This document shows positions 36,119-43,781 of a stretch of DNA of 64,000 bases, piece by piece. The DNA is from Sphingomonas yabuuchiae. GTDB taxonomy: Bacteria; Pseudomonadota; Alphaproteobacteria; Sphingomonadales; Sphingomonadaceae. Numbering within the stretch: the stretch's first letter is position 1; every line of letters begins with the position of its first letter. The position numbers were made by a program, and so were the translations under genes. The stretch lies in NCBI RefSeq assembly GCF_001477495.1, contig NZ_LDTF01000036.1:1-64000 (forward strand), given 5' to 3'. Under the pieces are notes generated by a model. The model had not been told where the DNA came from. It ran no database searches and saw nothing but the letters and a program-made list of their open reading frames with translations.

Positions 36119-37163
36119 GCCACACCGTCGCGCGGAGCTCAATCTCCGCTTCCTCCGTGAGATCGGTCACGACGGCCAGAACAGTCGGACCTACGTTGCC
36201 CACGACGCTCAGCTCAATGCCGAGATCGTCATCAAGGAGATCGCGAAGGCACGTCTCGATGTCGGCCGCTTCTTCGCGGAAGCGCAGGCGCTGTATGCAA
36301 GCGCCCATTCGAACGTGGTCCAGGTTCACTATGCCTGCGAGGACGATGACAGCATCTATGTGGCGATGCCGTTCTATCGACGCGGTTCGCTGAAGGACGT
36401 CCTGTCGCAGCGCTTCCTGAGCGTACGGGAGATCGTCACGCTGGGCTGTCAGGTTCTGGCGGGCCTGCAGCACGTCCATTCCAACCGATTGGTCCACTTC
36501 GACATCAAGCCCGACAACGTGCTGCTGTCCGATCGGGGCGAGGCGCTGCTGTCGGACTTCGGCCTCGCGAGTCCGATCGGGGCGCGAGGCTTTGCCGAGC
36601 TCGATGTCCCTTATATCCGGATACTGCCGCCCGAGGGGTTCTCGGGATACGAGTTCCCAAGGACGTTCGACATCTATCAAGTCGGCGTCCTGCTCTACCG
36701 GATGTGCTGCGGAAACGAGGAGTTCGACCGTCAGTTCGGTCGCTTCGTGACGAGCACCGCTGCGGGCGATCGGTTCGATCGGAACGCCTTCCGGGTCGCC
36801 GTGGTGAATGGCCAGTTCCCCGACAAGCGGATGTTCCCCGCGCACATCCCGGAACGCATGCGCAGCGTGGTCCGGAAGTGCTTGGAGACGGATCCAGCAG
36901 CGCGGTTCGGTTCAGCCCTGGATGCTATGAACGCATTAGGGCTGGTCGAGGGCGCCCACCTGGACTGGGTGTATTCCAAGCCGCCGGGTTGCCAGAGGTG
37001 GGAAAAGAACGTAGAGGGAACGAAGTACGAGTTCGAGTTGTCCGACGCGGGCGGCACCACCTGCTACCGCATCTCGTCGACGGGAGCACGGAGAAGGGTC
37101 ACGCCGGGTTGCACCGACGGCATGACCGATAGGCAGGTGCGGACATTCCTCGGAGACACCTGA
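36111..37163 (+). CDS. Serine/threonine protein kinase with small C-terminal domain
   Basis: The 350-residue protein is a Hanks-type kinase: ATP Lys in AEIVIKEIAKA (about residue 43), helix-C Glu in RFFAEAQAL, catalytic loop LVHFDIKPDNVLL (HFD in place of HRD), DFG in LLSDFGLAS, and LPPEGFSG as the activation-segment end. The last 70 residues form a separate domain (RWEKNVEGTKYEFELSDAGG). GGAG sits 6 bases before the ATG, inside the preceding gene, so the two are coupled. Kinases of this kind occur in phage defence (Stk2, PglW-like), which fits the island. Confidence 0.9.
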   Translation: MLRPHRRAELNLRFLREIGHDGQNSRTYVAHDAQLNAEIVIKEIAKARLDVGRFFAEAQALYASAHSNVVQVHYACEDDDSIYVAMPFYRRGSLKDVLSQRFLSVREIVTLGCQVLAGLQHVHSNRLVHFDIKPDNVLLSDRGEALLSDFGLASPIGARGFAELDVPYIRILPPEGFSGYEFPRTFDIYQVGVLLYRMCCGNEEFDRQFGRFVTSTAAGDRFDRNAFRVAVVNGQFPDKRMFPAHIPERMRSVVRKCLETDPAARFGSALDAMNALGLVEGAHLDWVYSKPPGCQRWEKNVEGTKYEFELSDAGGTTCYRISSTGARRRVTPGCTDGMTDRQVRTFLGDT

Positions 37164-37339
37164 TGTCCAGAATCAGGAACGATCCCGGCAAGTATCAGAC
37201 GCGATCCGATCGTCTTCCTCAGGTCGAAGGTCGTCCTTCCCCCTGCGCGCAGCGGAAGGCTGAACGCGAAGAGGGATGGAGATCGGCACCGATCGATGGT
37301 GGATGGTACATCGACTTCCGTGATCGGAAGCGGGACTGA
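37163..37339 (+). CDS. 58-residue basic protein, third gene of the kinase set
   Basis: The ATG overlaps the kinase stop by one base (TGATG). The frame gives MSRIRNDPGKYQTRSDR, ends WYIDFRDRKRD, and is followed by TGA. It is short, polar and strongly basic with no motif I recognise. The start overlap suggests a real translationally coupled gene, possibly a kinase substrate or an inhibitor. It could be a chance frame. Confidence 0.55.
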   Translation: MSRIRNDPGKYQTRSDRLPQVEGRPSPCAQRKAEREEGWRSAPIDGGWYIDFRDRKRD

Positions 37340-37346
37340 CGGCGCT

Positions 37347-38150
37347 TCAGGCTGCGAGGAGTATCCCTACCTGATTGGTGTCGTCGGACGTCGGCGCGAC
37401 CGCGGCCCATGCCGCCTTCAGCTGCCGCTCCGTGAGCGTATCGCCTGAAATCTCACGACATGCCTGCCAGACGTGGCTCGGCCACCGCGGCACGACCCGA
37501 ACGTCCGAGCCGTCCGGCTGCACCGGACCGTACAGCGTCGGGAACGTCTCGTTGTACCCGGTGATCTCGACGCCGCGGAAACGGGCCGGAACATGGAATG
37601 TGCCGTCCGCGTCACAGAACCTGTCGTAGGGGTGGGGCGACCTGAACGGCCCCTCGTCCTCGAGGCTGGCGACGTGGCATGGACTGGCGGTGGAGATCTC
37701 CACGTAGTCCGAGCCGATCAGTCGCAGGGAGATGTGGGAGACGCTTCCCTCCTCGTCGTCGAGAGGGATGACCCGACAGTCGACCAGATGGAACGGGTGA
37801 TCGTCCCAGTCGCGCGGATCGTCCACGTCGTAGTCGGGCACCTTGTCACCTGGCACATCCGGTCCGTTCGTGGAGACGTAGGTGCATTCGGATGGGGACC
37901 AGACGATGCAGATCGAATTGAGCGGAAAGCGCGCGACGTTGCGTCTCACCACGTCGAGCAGCGCTTGGCGCTGGCTGGCGTTAATGGGGGTGTCCTGATG
38001 GAGGCCGCACGCCCGAGCCATGGCGCTGCCGTCGGTTCCGTCGATGGGCGCGATGGAGTCGAGGAACTGGTCGAGCCGGACCCGTCGATCCAGATCGCAG
38101 CGCTGTTCGACGATGAAGGGGAATGGTCCCGGAATCGGCCGCGTGGTCAT
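37347..38150 (-). CDS. Unknown protein
   Basis: The protein has 267 residues from MTTRPIPGPFPFIVEQRCD. AGGA eight bases upstream favours this start over MKNM at 38159. It is acidic and looks globular, with YDVDDPRDWDDHPFHLVDCR, SHISLRLIGSDYVEISTASP and RFRGVEITGYNETFPTLYG. No family recognised. It is convergent with the kinase set (7-base gap) and shares its strand with the gene at 38199-39089, whose stop is 48 bases upstream. Confidence 0.72.
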   Translation of the reverse strand: MTTRPIPGPFPFIVEQRCDLDRRVRLDQFLDSIAPIDGTDGSAMARACGLHQDTPINASQRQALLDVVRRNVARFPLNSICIVWSPSECTYVSTNGPDVPGDKVPDYDVDDPRDWDDHPFHLVDCRVIPLDDEEGSVSHISLRLIGSDYVEISTASPCHVASLEDEGPFRSPHPYDRFCDADGTFHVPARFRGVEITGYNETFPTLYGPVQPDGSDVRVVPRWPSHVWQACREISGDTLTERQLKAAWAAVAPTSDDTNQVGILLAA

Positions 38151-38198
38151 ATTTTTCATCCTGCGATGGAAGCTCCTCGCTGGATTTCCATGACGTTC

Positions 38199-39089
38199 TC
38201 AAGAGCCTCTCGGTCTCCCGCCATTGGCGATGTGCGGGAAGTCCTTCTTCACCCGCTCCCTGGCCTGATCGAAAACCGAATCCGAGAACGGACGATTGAT
38301 CGTCTTCGCCACGATGTGCCGGAGGGTGTCCTTCCTCCAATCTGATGGCCTGGTGCTGAGGTAAGCGCGTAGTGCCTGCTCACATTGGACGATGAGGCGG
38401 TCCTGCGGGGTCATGCCGCCGACCGGACGATCGGCCGGTAGCGCTCGACCGCTGTTGAGGGCCAGCGGCTTCTCTCTTGCGTATGCCGTCAGCTTCTTGG
38501 TGAGACCTTCGGTCTCCAGGAAGATATGATGCGTGCCCGCAGCCGCCGATGGCGTGCCCGGCGTCATGCGGCAGGAGGCAAGTCGCCCGACGGGATCGTC
38601 CATCTCCCAGTCGGAAGGATCGATGTCCTCCAGCCGTCCTCCTCCGATCGGGCGCGCATAGGTGCGGATCGATCCCCGGGCGGCCAGCTTCGCAATCGCA
38701 CCGGCTATTGCCCTGGCCGCCAACCGGGCATCGTGACGAATGCTGTTGTGCGTATCCGTTTCAAAGAGTCGGACCTCTTCCTCATCCGTCCATCCGACCG
38801 GGCGACTCATGCCTTCGTCGATCGAGAGCTCCTCCGTGACTGAGCCGGACCCATCATCGAATACTCGGCGATTGGGGGCGGACCAGTCCAGCCCACGGGG
38901 GAGCGGCAGATTGTGGTCACCAGCGTGCGACAGGAGATGGTCCTCCCAAGGATCGATCATCGCACGCCCGAGACGGATCGCGGCCTCGGCGAGGAATACA
39001 TGTCGACTGGTCGGCCAAGTTGAAGGGTCGGAATACCATTCGGTCCAGTCAACGGAAGAGATGCGGTCCTGCTCGACTCCGTCTTCCAT
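38199..39089 (-). CDS. Unknown protein upstream of the integrase end
   Basis: The protein has 296 residues from MEDGVEQDRISSVDWTEWY. GGAG six bases upstream favours this start, with 39110 as the alternative. It is polar and mostly helical. A segment near 110-135 (DARLAARAIAGAIAKLAARG) and a C-terminal helix-turn-helix-like stretch (RHIVAKTINRPFSDSVFDQA) suggest DNA contact, but this is weak. No family recognised. The 121-base gap to the integrase end holds nothing I can name. Confidence 0.72.
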   Translation of the reverse strand: MEDGVEQDRISSVDWTEWYSDPSTWPTSRHVFLAEAAIRLGRAMIDPWEDHLLSHAGDHNLPLPRGLDWSAPNRRVFDDGSGSVTEELSIDEGMSRPVGWTDEEEVRLFETDTHNSIRHDARLAARAIAGAIAKLAARGSIRTYARPIGGGRLEDIDPSDWEMDDPVGRLASCRMTPGTPSAAAGTHHIFLETEGLTKKLTAYAREKPLALNSGRALPADRPVGGMTPQDRLIVQCEQALRAYLSTRPSDWRKDTLRHIVAKTINRPFSDSVFDQARERVKKDFPHIANGGRPRGS

Positions 39090-39210
39090 GATGCTCCATC
39101 GCCTTGACATGGACGACGGAGCATTTCCTCCCTCGGCCCTCCATCATATGATAGACGGACATACGGTGGTGTCCATCGTGATGGCGGGCTCGAACGGCTT
39201 ACTACATTCC

Positions 39211-40602
39211 CTATTTGACCTTGCCCTCCTTCGCCTTCTTGACCCTCGCGTCGTCGTACTTCCGCTGCGGCCACGAGGACCGGAGCTTCTGCCACATCGG
39301 CTTGATCTCGAACCTGCCGAGAGGGGCGAGATCCTTCCCACCCGGCCAGGCGTCGGGCCTCTCCATGAGGGCGTCGAGGTGCGTGTTCCACGCGTCGACG
39401 GCCCGGCGGACGGCCGCACGGCGCTGGGCGCGGTTGTACTTGCTGCGCGGCACCTTGTGAGCGATCGCGAATTCGAGGTCGTCGCCGGGTAGGTTGAACG
39501 GCTCGTCCGCCATGATCGTGACGCCCGTGGTGCGGAAGTCGTGAGGCACCCAGTGCTCGAACTCGGCCATTGCGATGCCCTCCGCGTCGGCGAGGTCGAT
39601 GCGGCGCTGGACGTGTGCATCGATGTTGGCCTTGTCCTGCGTGGAGACCTTGATCGATTTCGACCCGTCGAAGCTGAATACGAAGCCGCGCCGCTTCCTG
39701 GGATCGGGATGGAGCCGTTCCAGGATCGCGACCACCTGACGGGGCAGGTCCATCACGTGGATCTCCTTGGTCTTCATCCGCGACGCGGGGATCGTCCAAA
39801 GCCAGGTGGCCTGGTCGATCTCCTCCCAACGCATCGCGGCGACCTCCTCCTTGCGCTTGAGGGTGCGCATGATGCACTCGTAGACGAGGCCGTGGGTCGT
39901 GCCGTTGTCGCGGAAGGCTTCCAGCAGGCGCTGGATCTCCGCCTGGCGCAGTACGCGCTCCCTTACGACCTGTGCCGGCACATCGAAGGCGTCGGCGGGA
40001 GACTTGGCGATCGTGCCGCGCTTCCTGGCGTCGTTCAGGATCACCTTCAGGTAGATCAGCCCCCAGGTTCGCGCCGAGATCGATCGGAGCGCCAGTTCCT
40101 TGAGGAAGGTGTCGATGTCGCCGGAGGTGAGCCGGTCGATGCGCTTGTCGGGCATCAGTCCCGCGACGTCGCGGGACAGGATGCGTTCGTGCTGCAGGGT
40201 GAGCGGCTTGCGCTCGATCTTGCGGCGCTCGATGTAGTCGGCGACGTAGGTCTTGATGACGAGCGACTTGGAGGCGTCCGCCTCCCTCGCTTCTGCGCGG
40301 CGCTTGTCGACCGGATCCACGCCCCGGCTCTTCTGGAAGGCGTGCTCCTGCGCGATCTCCCGCGCCTGCGCCGGCGTGACGTCGCCGAGCCTGCCGATCG
40401 TGATGCGCCTGGCGGGCCGCATCGGCAGGCGGTACTGGTAGACGAACACGACGATGCCGTTCTGCTGACGGTACGCGCCGAAGCCCAGCAGGCGGTCGTC
40501 CCAGACGAACTCCTTCCGGCCGGGCGCGGACGGTGGGATCGACTTGATGGTGTCCTTGGTGAGGGTGCGGCGTTCTCGCGGCAAGGTCGATGCTCCTTCC
40601 AT
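39211..40602 (-). CDS. int: Tyrosine recombinase (P4-type integrase)
   Basis: The 463-residue protein has the P4-type layout: N-terminal DUF4102 arm-binding domain (RRTLTKDTIKSIPPSAPGRK, WDDRLLGFGAYR), a SAM-like core-binding region (about 115-215) and a C-terminal catalytic domain. The likely catalytic residues are Arg in RTLKRKEEVAAMRW, His and Arg in HDFRTTGVTIM, His in AIAHKV and the nucleophile Tyr in RSKYNRAQ. It should catalyse integration at the dinB core. The ATG at 40602 lacks a clear upstream ribosome-binding site. GGAAGGAG lies 8 bases before an in-frame TTG at 40584, which may be the true start. Confidence 0.93.
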   Translation of the reverse strand: MEGASTLPRERRTLTKDTIKSIPPSAPGRKEFVWDDRLLGFGAYRQQNGIVVFVYQYRLPMRPARRITIGRLGDVTPAQAREIAQEHAFQKSRGVDPVDKRRAEAREADASKSLVIKTYVADYIERRKIERKPLTLQHERILSRDVAGLMPDKRIDRLTSGDIDTFLKELALRSISARTWGLIYLKVILNDARKRGTIAKSPADAFDVPAQVVRERVLRQAEIQRLLEAFRDNGTTHGLVYECIMRTLKRKEEVAAMRWEEIDQATWLWTIPASRMKTKEIHVMDLPRQVVAILERLHPDPRKRRGFVFSFDGSKSIKVSTQDKANIDAHVQRRIDLADAEGIAMAEFEHWVPHDFRTTGVTIMADEPFNLPGDDLEFAIAHKVPRSKYNRAQRRAAVRRAVDAWNTHLDALMERPDAWPGGKDLAPLGRFEIKPMWQKLRSSWPQRKYDDARVKKAKEGKVK

Positions 40603-40767
40603 TGGTCGGAGTCACTGTTGCCGCCCTCGATCCTGGTCGCGCCCCATGGAGGCCAAGCACGTCAGCCTGTCGGCGCCGAGCGATCCATCATGCCTTGCCA
40701 TGCGCTTCAGAAGGGCCATCTACCGTCTGTCGCTGGCACTGCCGTATGTCACCCGTCTTCGGCGTCC

Positions 40768-40782
40768 GTTCTTGTCATGTTC
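40768..40782. promoter_or_regulatory. Perfect SOS (LexA) box between integrase and dinB
   Basis: The bases read GTTC-TTGTCAT-GTTC, an exact match to the alphaproteobacterial LexA site GTTC-N7-GTTC. It lies in the 281-base gap between the divergent integrase and dinB starts and belongs to the island side of the junction. It can place dinB, and possibly the integrase, under DNA-damage control. The rest of the gap should hold the attP arm sites and two promoters. Confidence 0.7.
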
Positions 40783-40883
40783 CAATATCCGCTGGTGTTC
40801 TGGGCAATCGCCGGGTAATCTCCACGAACTAAACCGTGGCCATTGGGGGCGAACGTGGGCAGACTCCCGAAAGGGCTAAGTCA

Positions 40884-41987
40884 TTGAGCAGCCAAGACGA
40901 TAAGCCTCCACCCATCCGCAAGATAATCCACGTCGATCAGGATGCCTTCTATGCCTCGGTAGAGCAGCGCGACGATCCGGCGTTGCGTGGGCGCCCGCTT
41001 GCCGTGGGCGGATCGCGCGCAAGGGGAGTCGTCGCGGCGGCGAGTTACGAGGCCCGAACGTTCGGCGTTCGCTCGGCCATGCCCTCAGTGACGGCATTAC
41101 GAAAATGCCCGGACCTGGTGTTCGTGCCACCACGGTTCGACGTCTATCGCGAGGTCTCGCAACAGATCCGCGCGATCTTCGCGCGCTATACCGAACTGAT
41201 CGAACCGCTGTCGCTCGACGAAGCCTATCTCGACGTCACGGAAGACCGTGCTTCCCTGGGGTCGGCCACCGCCATCGCCAATGCCATTCGCGAGGCGATC
41301 CGTGCCGAGACGGGGCTGACCGCCTCCGCAGGGGTCAGCTACAACAAATTCATCGCCAAGCTCGCATCGGACCAGAACAAGCCCGACGGCATATGCATCA
41401 TCCCGCCGACGCACGGTGCGACCTTTGTCGCGGGATTGCCGGTGAAGCGATTCCATGGGGTCGGTCCGGTCACGGCCCGTAAAATGGAGGCGCTGGGTAT
41501 CCTGACCGGACAGGATCTGCGCGACCGACCGTTGGATTTCCTGCAACGCCATTTCGGCAGTTACGCCGACTATCTCTATGGCGCCGCGCGCGGCATCGAC
41601 CATCGACCGGTCCGTGCACATCGCATCGCCAAGTCGGTCGGGGCCGAGCGTACCTTCGAGTCCGACCTGTCTGATCGCGACGGCTTGCGAACCGCGCTGG
41701 AGCGGGTGCTCGACGCCGCCTGGACCCGGATCGAACGAAGCGGCGTCGCGGGTCGGACGGTGACCCTGAAGGTACGGCACAGTGACTTTCGGACCATCAC
41801 ACGGGCCCGCTCGGCCCATCGCCCGATCCGTGACCGCGCCGAGTTCCTTGCGGTCGGGCTCGATCTGTTGGACCAGCAATTGCCGGTGACGCTCGGGGTC
41901 CGTCTGCTCGGACTGACGCTGTCCGGCCTTTGCGGTGACGATGATGGCGTACCGTCCGGTCCGACCCAGGCGGAGTTGCCGCTGTGA
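40884..41987 (+). CDS. dinB: DNA polymerase IV with island-supplied 5' end
   Basis: The protein has 367 residues from the TTG at 40884; a GTG at 40836 is in frame. This Y-family polymerase carries out error-prone translesion synthesis. It has the palm motifs RKIIHVDQDAFYASVEQRD (usually VDMDAF, here Gln for Met), EPLSLDEAYLDVTED with the catalytic SLDE, the SAGVSYNKFIAKLAS motif, a helix-hairpin-helix (KRFHGVGPVTARKMEAL) and a C-terminal little finger. It ends EAELPL-like (QAELPL), a plausible beta-clamp-binding tail. Codons up to about 40954 come from the island. The remainder is host. Confidence 0.93.
   Translation: MSSQDDKPPPIRKIIHVDQDAFYASVEQRDDPALRGRPLAVGGSRARGVVAAASYEARTFGVRSAMPSVTALRKCPDLVFVPPRFDVYREVSQQIRAIFARYTELIEPLSLDEAYLDVTEDRASLGSATAIANAIREAIRAETGLTASAGVSYNKFIAKLASDQNKPDGICIIPPTHGATFVAGLPVKRFHGVGPVTARKMEALGILTGQDLRDRPLDFLQRHFGSYADYLYGAARGIDHRPVRAHRIAKSVGAERTFESDLSDRDGLRTALERVLDAAWTRIERSGVAGRTVTLKVRHSDFRTITRARSAHRPIRDRAEFLAVGLDLLDQQLPVTLGVRLLGLTLSGLCGDDDGVPSGPTQAELPL
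40944..40954 (+). repeat. Right attachment core (attR)
   Basis: GCCTTCTATGC is identical to 9515-9525. Here it is followed by the normal dinB continuation (SVEQRDDPALRGRP). At the left end it is followed by island sequence. This identifies the right junction of the island. Confidence 0.7.
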
Positions 41988-41994
41988 CGGACGA

Positions 41995-43767
41995 TCAGGC
42001 CGCCCGTTCGACCCGACGCTCCCCCACCCCGTCCGCATCGAGCGTCAGGATCGCCACCGCGCCGGTGCCCCGACCCGCGCTGCGCAGTTCGAGTGTCCCG
42101 CCCATTCCCGCCATGGAATTTGCGCACCAGTGGAGGCCGAGCCCGCCGGACTTTTCGGTCCGTGTCGAATAGCCCGGCTGGAACAACCGCGTCGCCTGGG
42201 CGGGCTCGAACCCCTCGCCGTCATCGATGATGCGGACAGATTGCCGCCCGTCATGCGGCTTTGGAATGTCGACGGTGATCGCGCCATGATCGCGCCCCGT
42301 CGCGACGATCGCCTCGACCGCGTTGGAGAGAAGGTTGCCGATCACCTGGCTCAGGATCACCCGGTTCGCCATGACGCTGGCCGGATGCGCCGGGAAGGCA
42401 AAGCTGATCGATACGGCATGGGCATAACGTGCGATCGTCGCGTTGCGCGCCACGATCTCGCTGACGTCGCAGCTTTCGCGGGCGGGCCGCTCGTGCGCCC
42501 GGGCCTGTTGCGCGCCGATGATCTCGAGCGTCTGGCGCATGGCATCGCGTCCCACCTCCAATTGCCGCCGGACCTCGGTGCGGGCCAGCGCTTCCGCGTC
42601 GAATGCGGCGGACAGGAAGGTGACCAGCTTGGCGCGTCTTTCCGGCCCGACATCGCCTTGCGCCAGTTCGGCAAGCGCCCGATCGAGCAGGTCGCGCCGG
42701 GTGCTGTCGTGTTGCCCAACCCCGTGGCTGAGGATCGTCGCCAGGGGCGCCAGGGCGTTGCGGACATTGTGCAGGACCGCGACGGCGCTTTCCGAACGGC
42801 CGAGTGCGAAGCTCTGGATTGCGTTGCGTTCGCGCAAATCCTTCAACTGGCTGAGCATCGCGTTGAAGTTACGGCCGAGCGATCCGAATTCCTCGCACTG
42901 GCTTTGATCATCCTCGAACGGCAGCAGCGCGCCCGATGCCTGGACCCGCTGCATATGCCGCTCGACGCGGTCGAGCGGAACGAGGACGAACCGCCCAAGC
43001 GCACGGCGCAGCATGAGCAGGAGCAGCACCAGCAAAAGGATCGACGCCGCCGCCGCCAACAGCAGAACGCGGCGGCCGAGCAGCACGACCTCGCGTGAGA
43101 CCCGGAACCGGGCCGAGGCGACGGGCCGCCCGTCAGGTCCATCGACCGGAACGGCGATATCGATGAATTGCGCACCGCGGGTGGTCGCCGCATTGCTGGA
43201 AAAAGTCCCGATGGAAAGGTCCACCGACCGCCCGAGCAGGCCAGACAGATTGCGCCCTGTCAAACGCCGCGCCACGGCGACATGGATATTGCCGCGCGGA
43301 CTGTCCGCTATGCCGATGGCCAGAAGGTTTTTCCCGACGGGCAGATAGAAGCGCTTCGAGCGTCCCGCGTTCACGAGATGCTCGAAATCCAGGCGATCCA
43401 GCGCCGCTTCGACCTGACGTGCCTCCTTGGTCAAAGGTCCCTGAATGCTGCCGCTCTCACCGGCCACACGCCGGTACACGATGCCTTGGGCCGGCCCAGT
43501 CGACACGATGCCATGGGAGGCGATGGCACCGGACTGTTCGCGTGCGGCAATCTCGCTTATCGCCGCGAAGTCCGACAACACCGTCTGGGCGCGACTGCGA
43601 TAGCCTTCCGTCGCCCGCGCCTCCAGTTCGGCAAAGCCCGGCGAGATGACCAGCGTCAGCAGGACGGCCAGCGCCAGGGCTCCGCCGATCCCGGTCAGGG
43701 TCAGAAGCGACACCATGGTCTCACGAAGCGACCGTGGCCGTCGTCCGCGTCCATTCCACCGGCGCAT
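41995..43767 (-). CDS. Sensor histidine kinase, partner of the GGDEF-EAL regulator
   Basis: The 590-residue membrane kinase has two helices (about 18-48, VSLLTLTGIGGALALAVLLT, and about 228-255, VLLLAAAASILLLVLLLLML). They flank a 180-residue periplasmic sensor. A HAMP linker, a phosphoacceptor region with SAVAVLHNVRNALAPL and a HATPase domain (VIGNLLSNAVEAI, IIDDGEGFEP, SGGLGLHWCANSMAGMGG) follow. It starts 14 bases after the stop of the response regulator gene, so the two are co-transcribed. It lies just outside the island, convergent with dinB. Confidence 0.92.
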   Translation of the reverse strand: MRRWNGRGRRPRSLRETMVSLLTLTGIGGALALAVLLTLVISPGFAELEARATEGYRSRAQTVLSDFAAISEIAAREQSGAIASHGIVSTGPAQGIVYRRVAGESGSIQGPLTKEARQVEAALDRLDFEHLVNAGRSKRFYLPVGKNLLAIGIADSPRGNIHVAVARRLTGRNLSGLLGRSVDLSIGTFSSNAATTRGAQFIDIAVPVDGPDGRPVASARFRVSREVVLLGRRVLLLAAAASILLLVLLLLMLRRALGRFVLVPLDRVERHMQRVQASGALLPFEDDQSQCEEFGSLGRNFNAMLSQLKDLRERNAIQSFALGRSESAVAVLHNVRNALAPLATILSHGVGQHDSTRRDLLDRALAELAQGDVGPERRAKLVTFLSAAFDAEALARTEVRRQLEVGRDAMRQTLEIIGAQQARAHERPARESCDVSEIVARNATIARYAHAVSISFAFPAHPASVMANRVILSQVIGNLLSNAVEAIVATGRDHGAITVDIPKPHDGRQSVRIIDDGEGFEPAQATRLFQPGYSTRTEKSGGLGLHWCANSMAGMGGTLELRSAGRGTGAVAILTLDADGVGERRVERAA

Positions 43768-43781
43768 GACGGTTCGCCTTC

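Larger units (their letters stand above)
9526..40943. mobile_element. 31.4-kb defence island integrated in dinB
   Basis: The island is bounded by the split and restored dinB 5' ends with a shared GCCTTCTATGC core. It carries a tyrosine recombinase at its right end, an AlpA-like regulator and a CHC2-Toprim primase, all typical of integrative elements and phage satellites. It has no phage structural or conjugation genes. Most of the cargo looks like anti-phage defence: a HelD-like helicase operon, SPARDA, a BREX/DISARM-related operon, a GmrSD-type nuclease and a kinase set. Host housekeeping genes resume abruptly at dinB. Boundaries are inferred from the junction comparison. Confidence 0.88.

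Noticed and set aside
39541-40818. 425-codon plus-strand frame across the integrase
   Set aside because: It is the reverse-strand shadow of the integrase gene, which has full family motifs.
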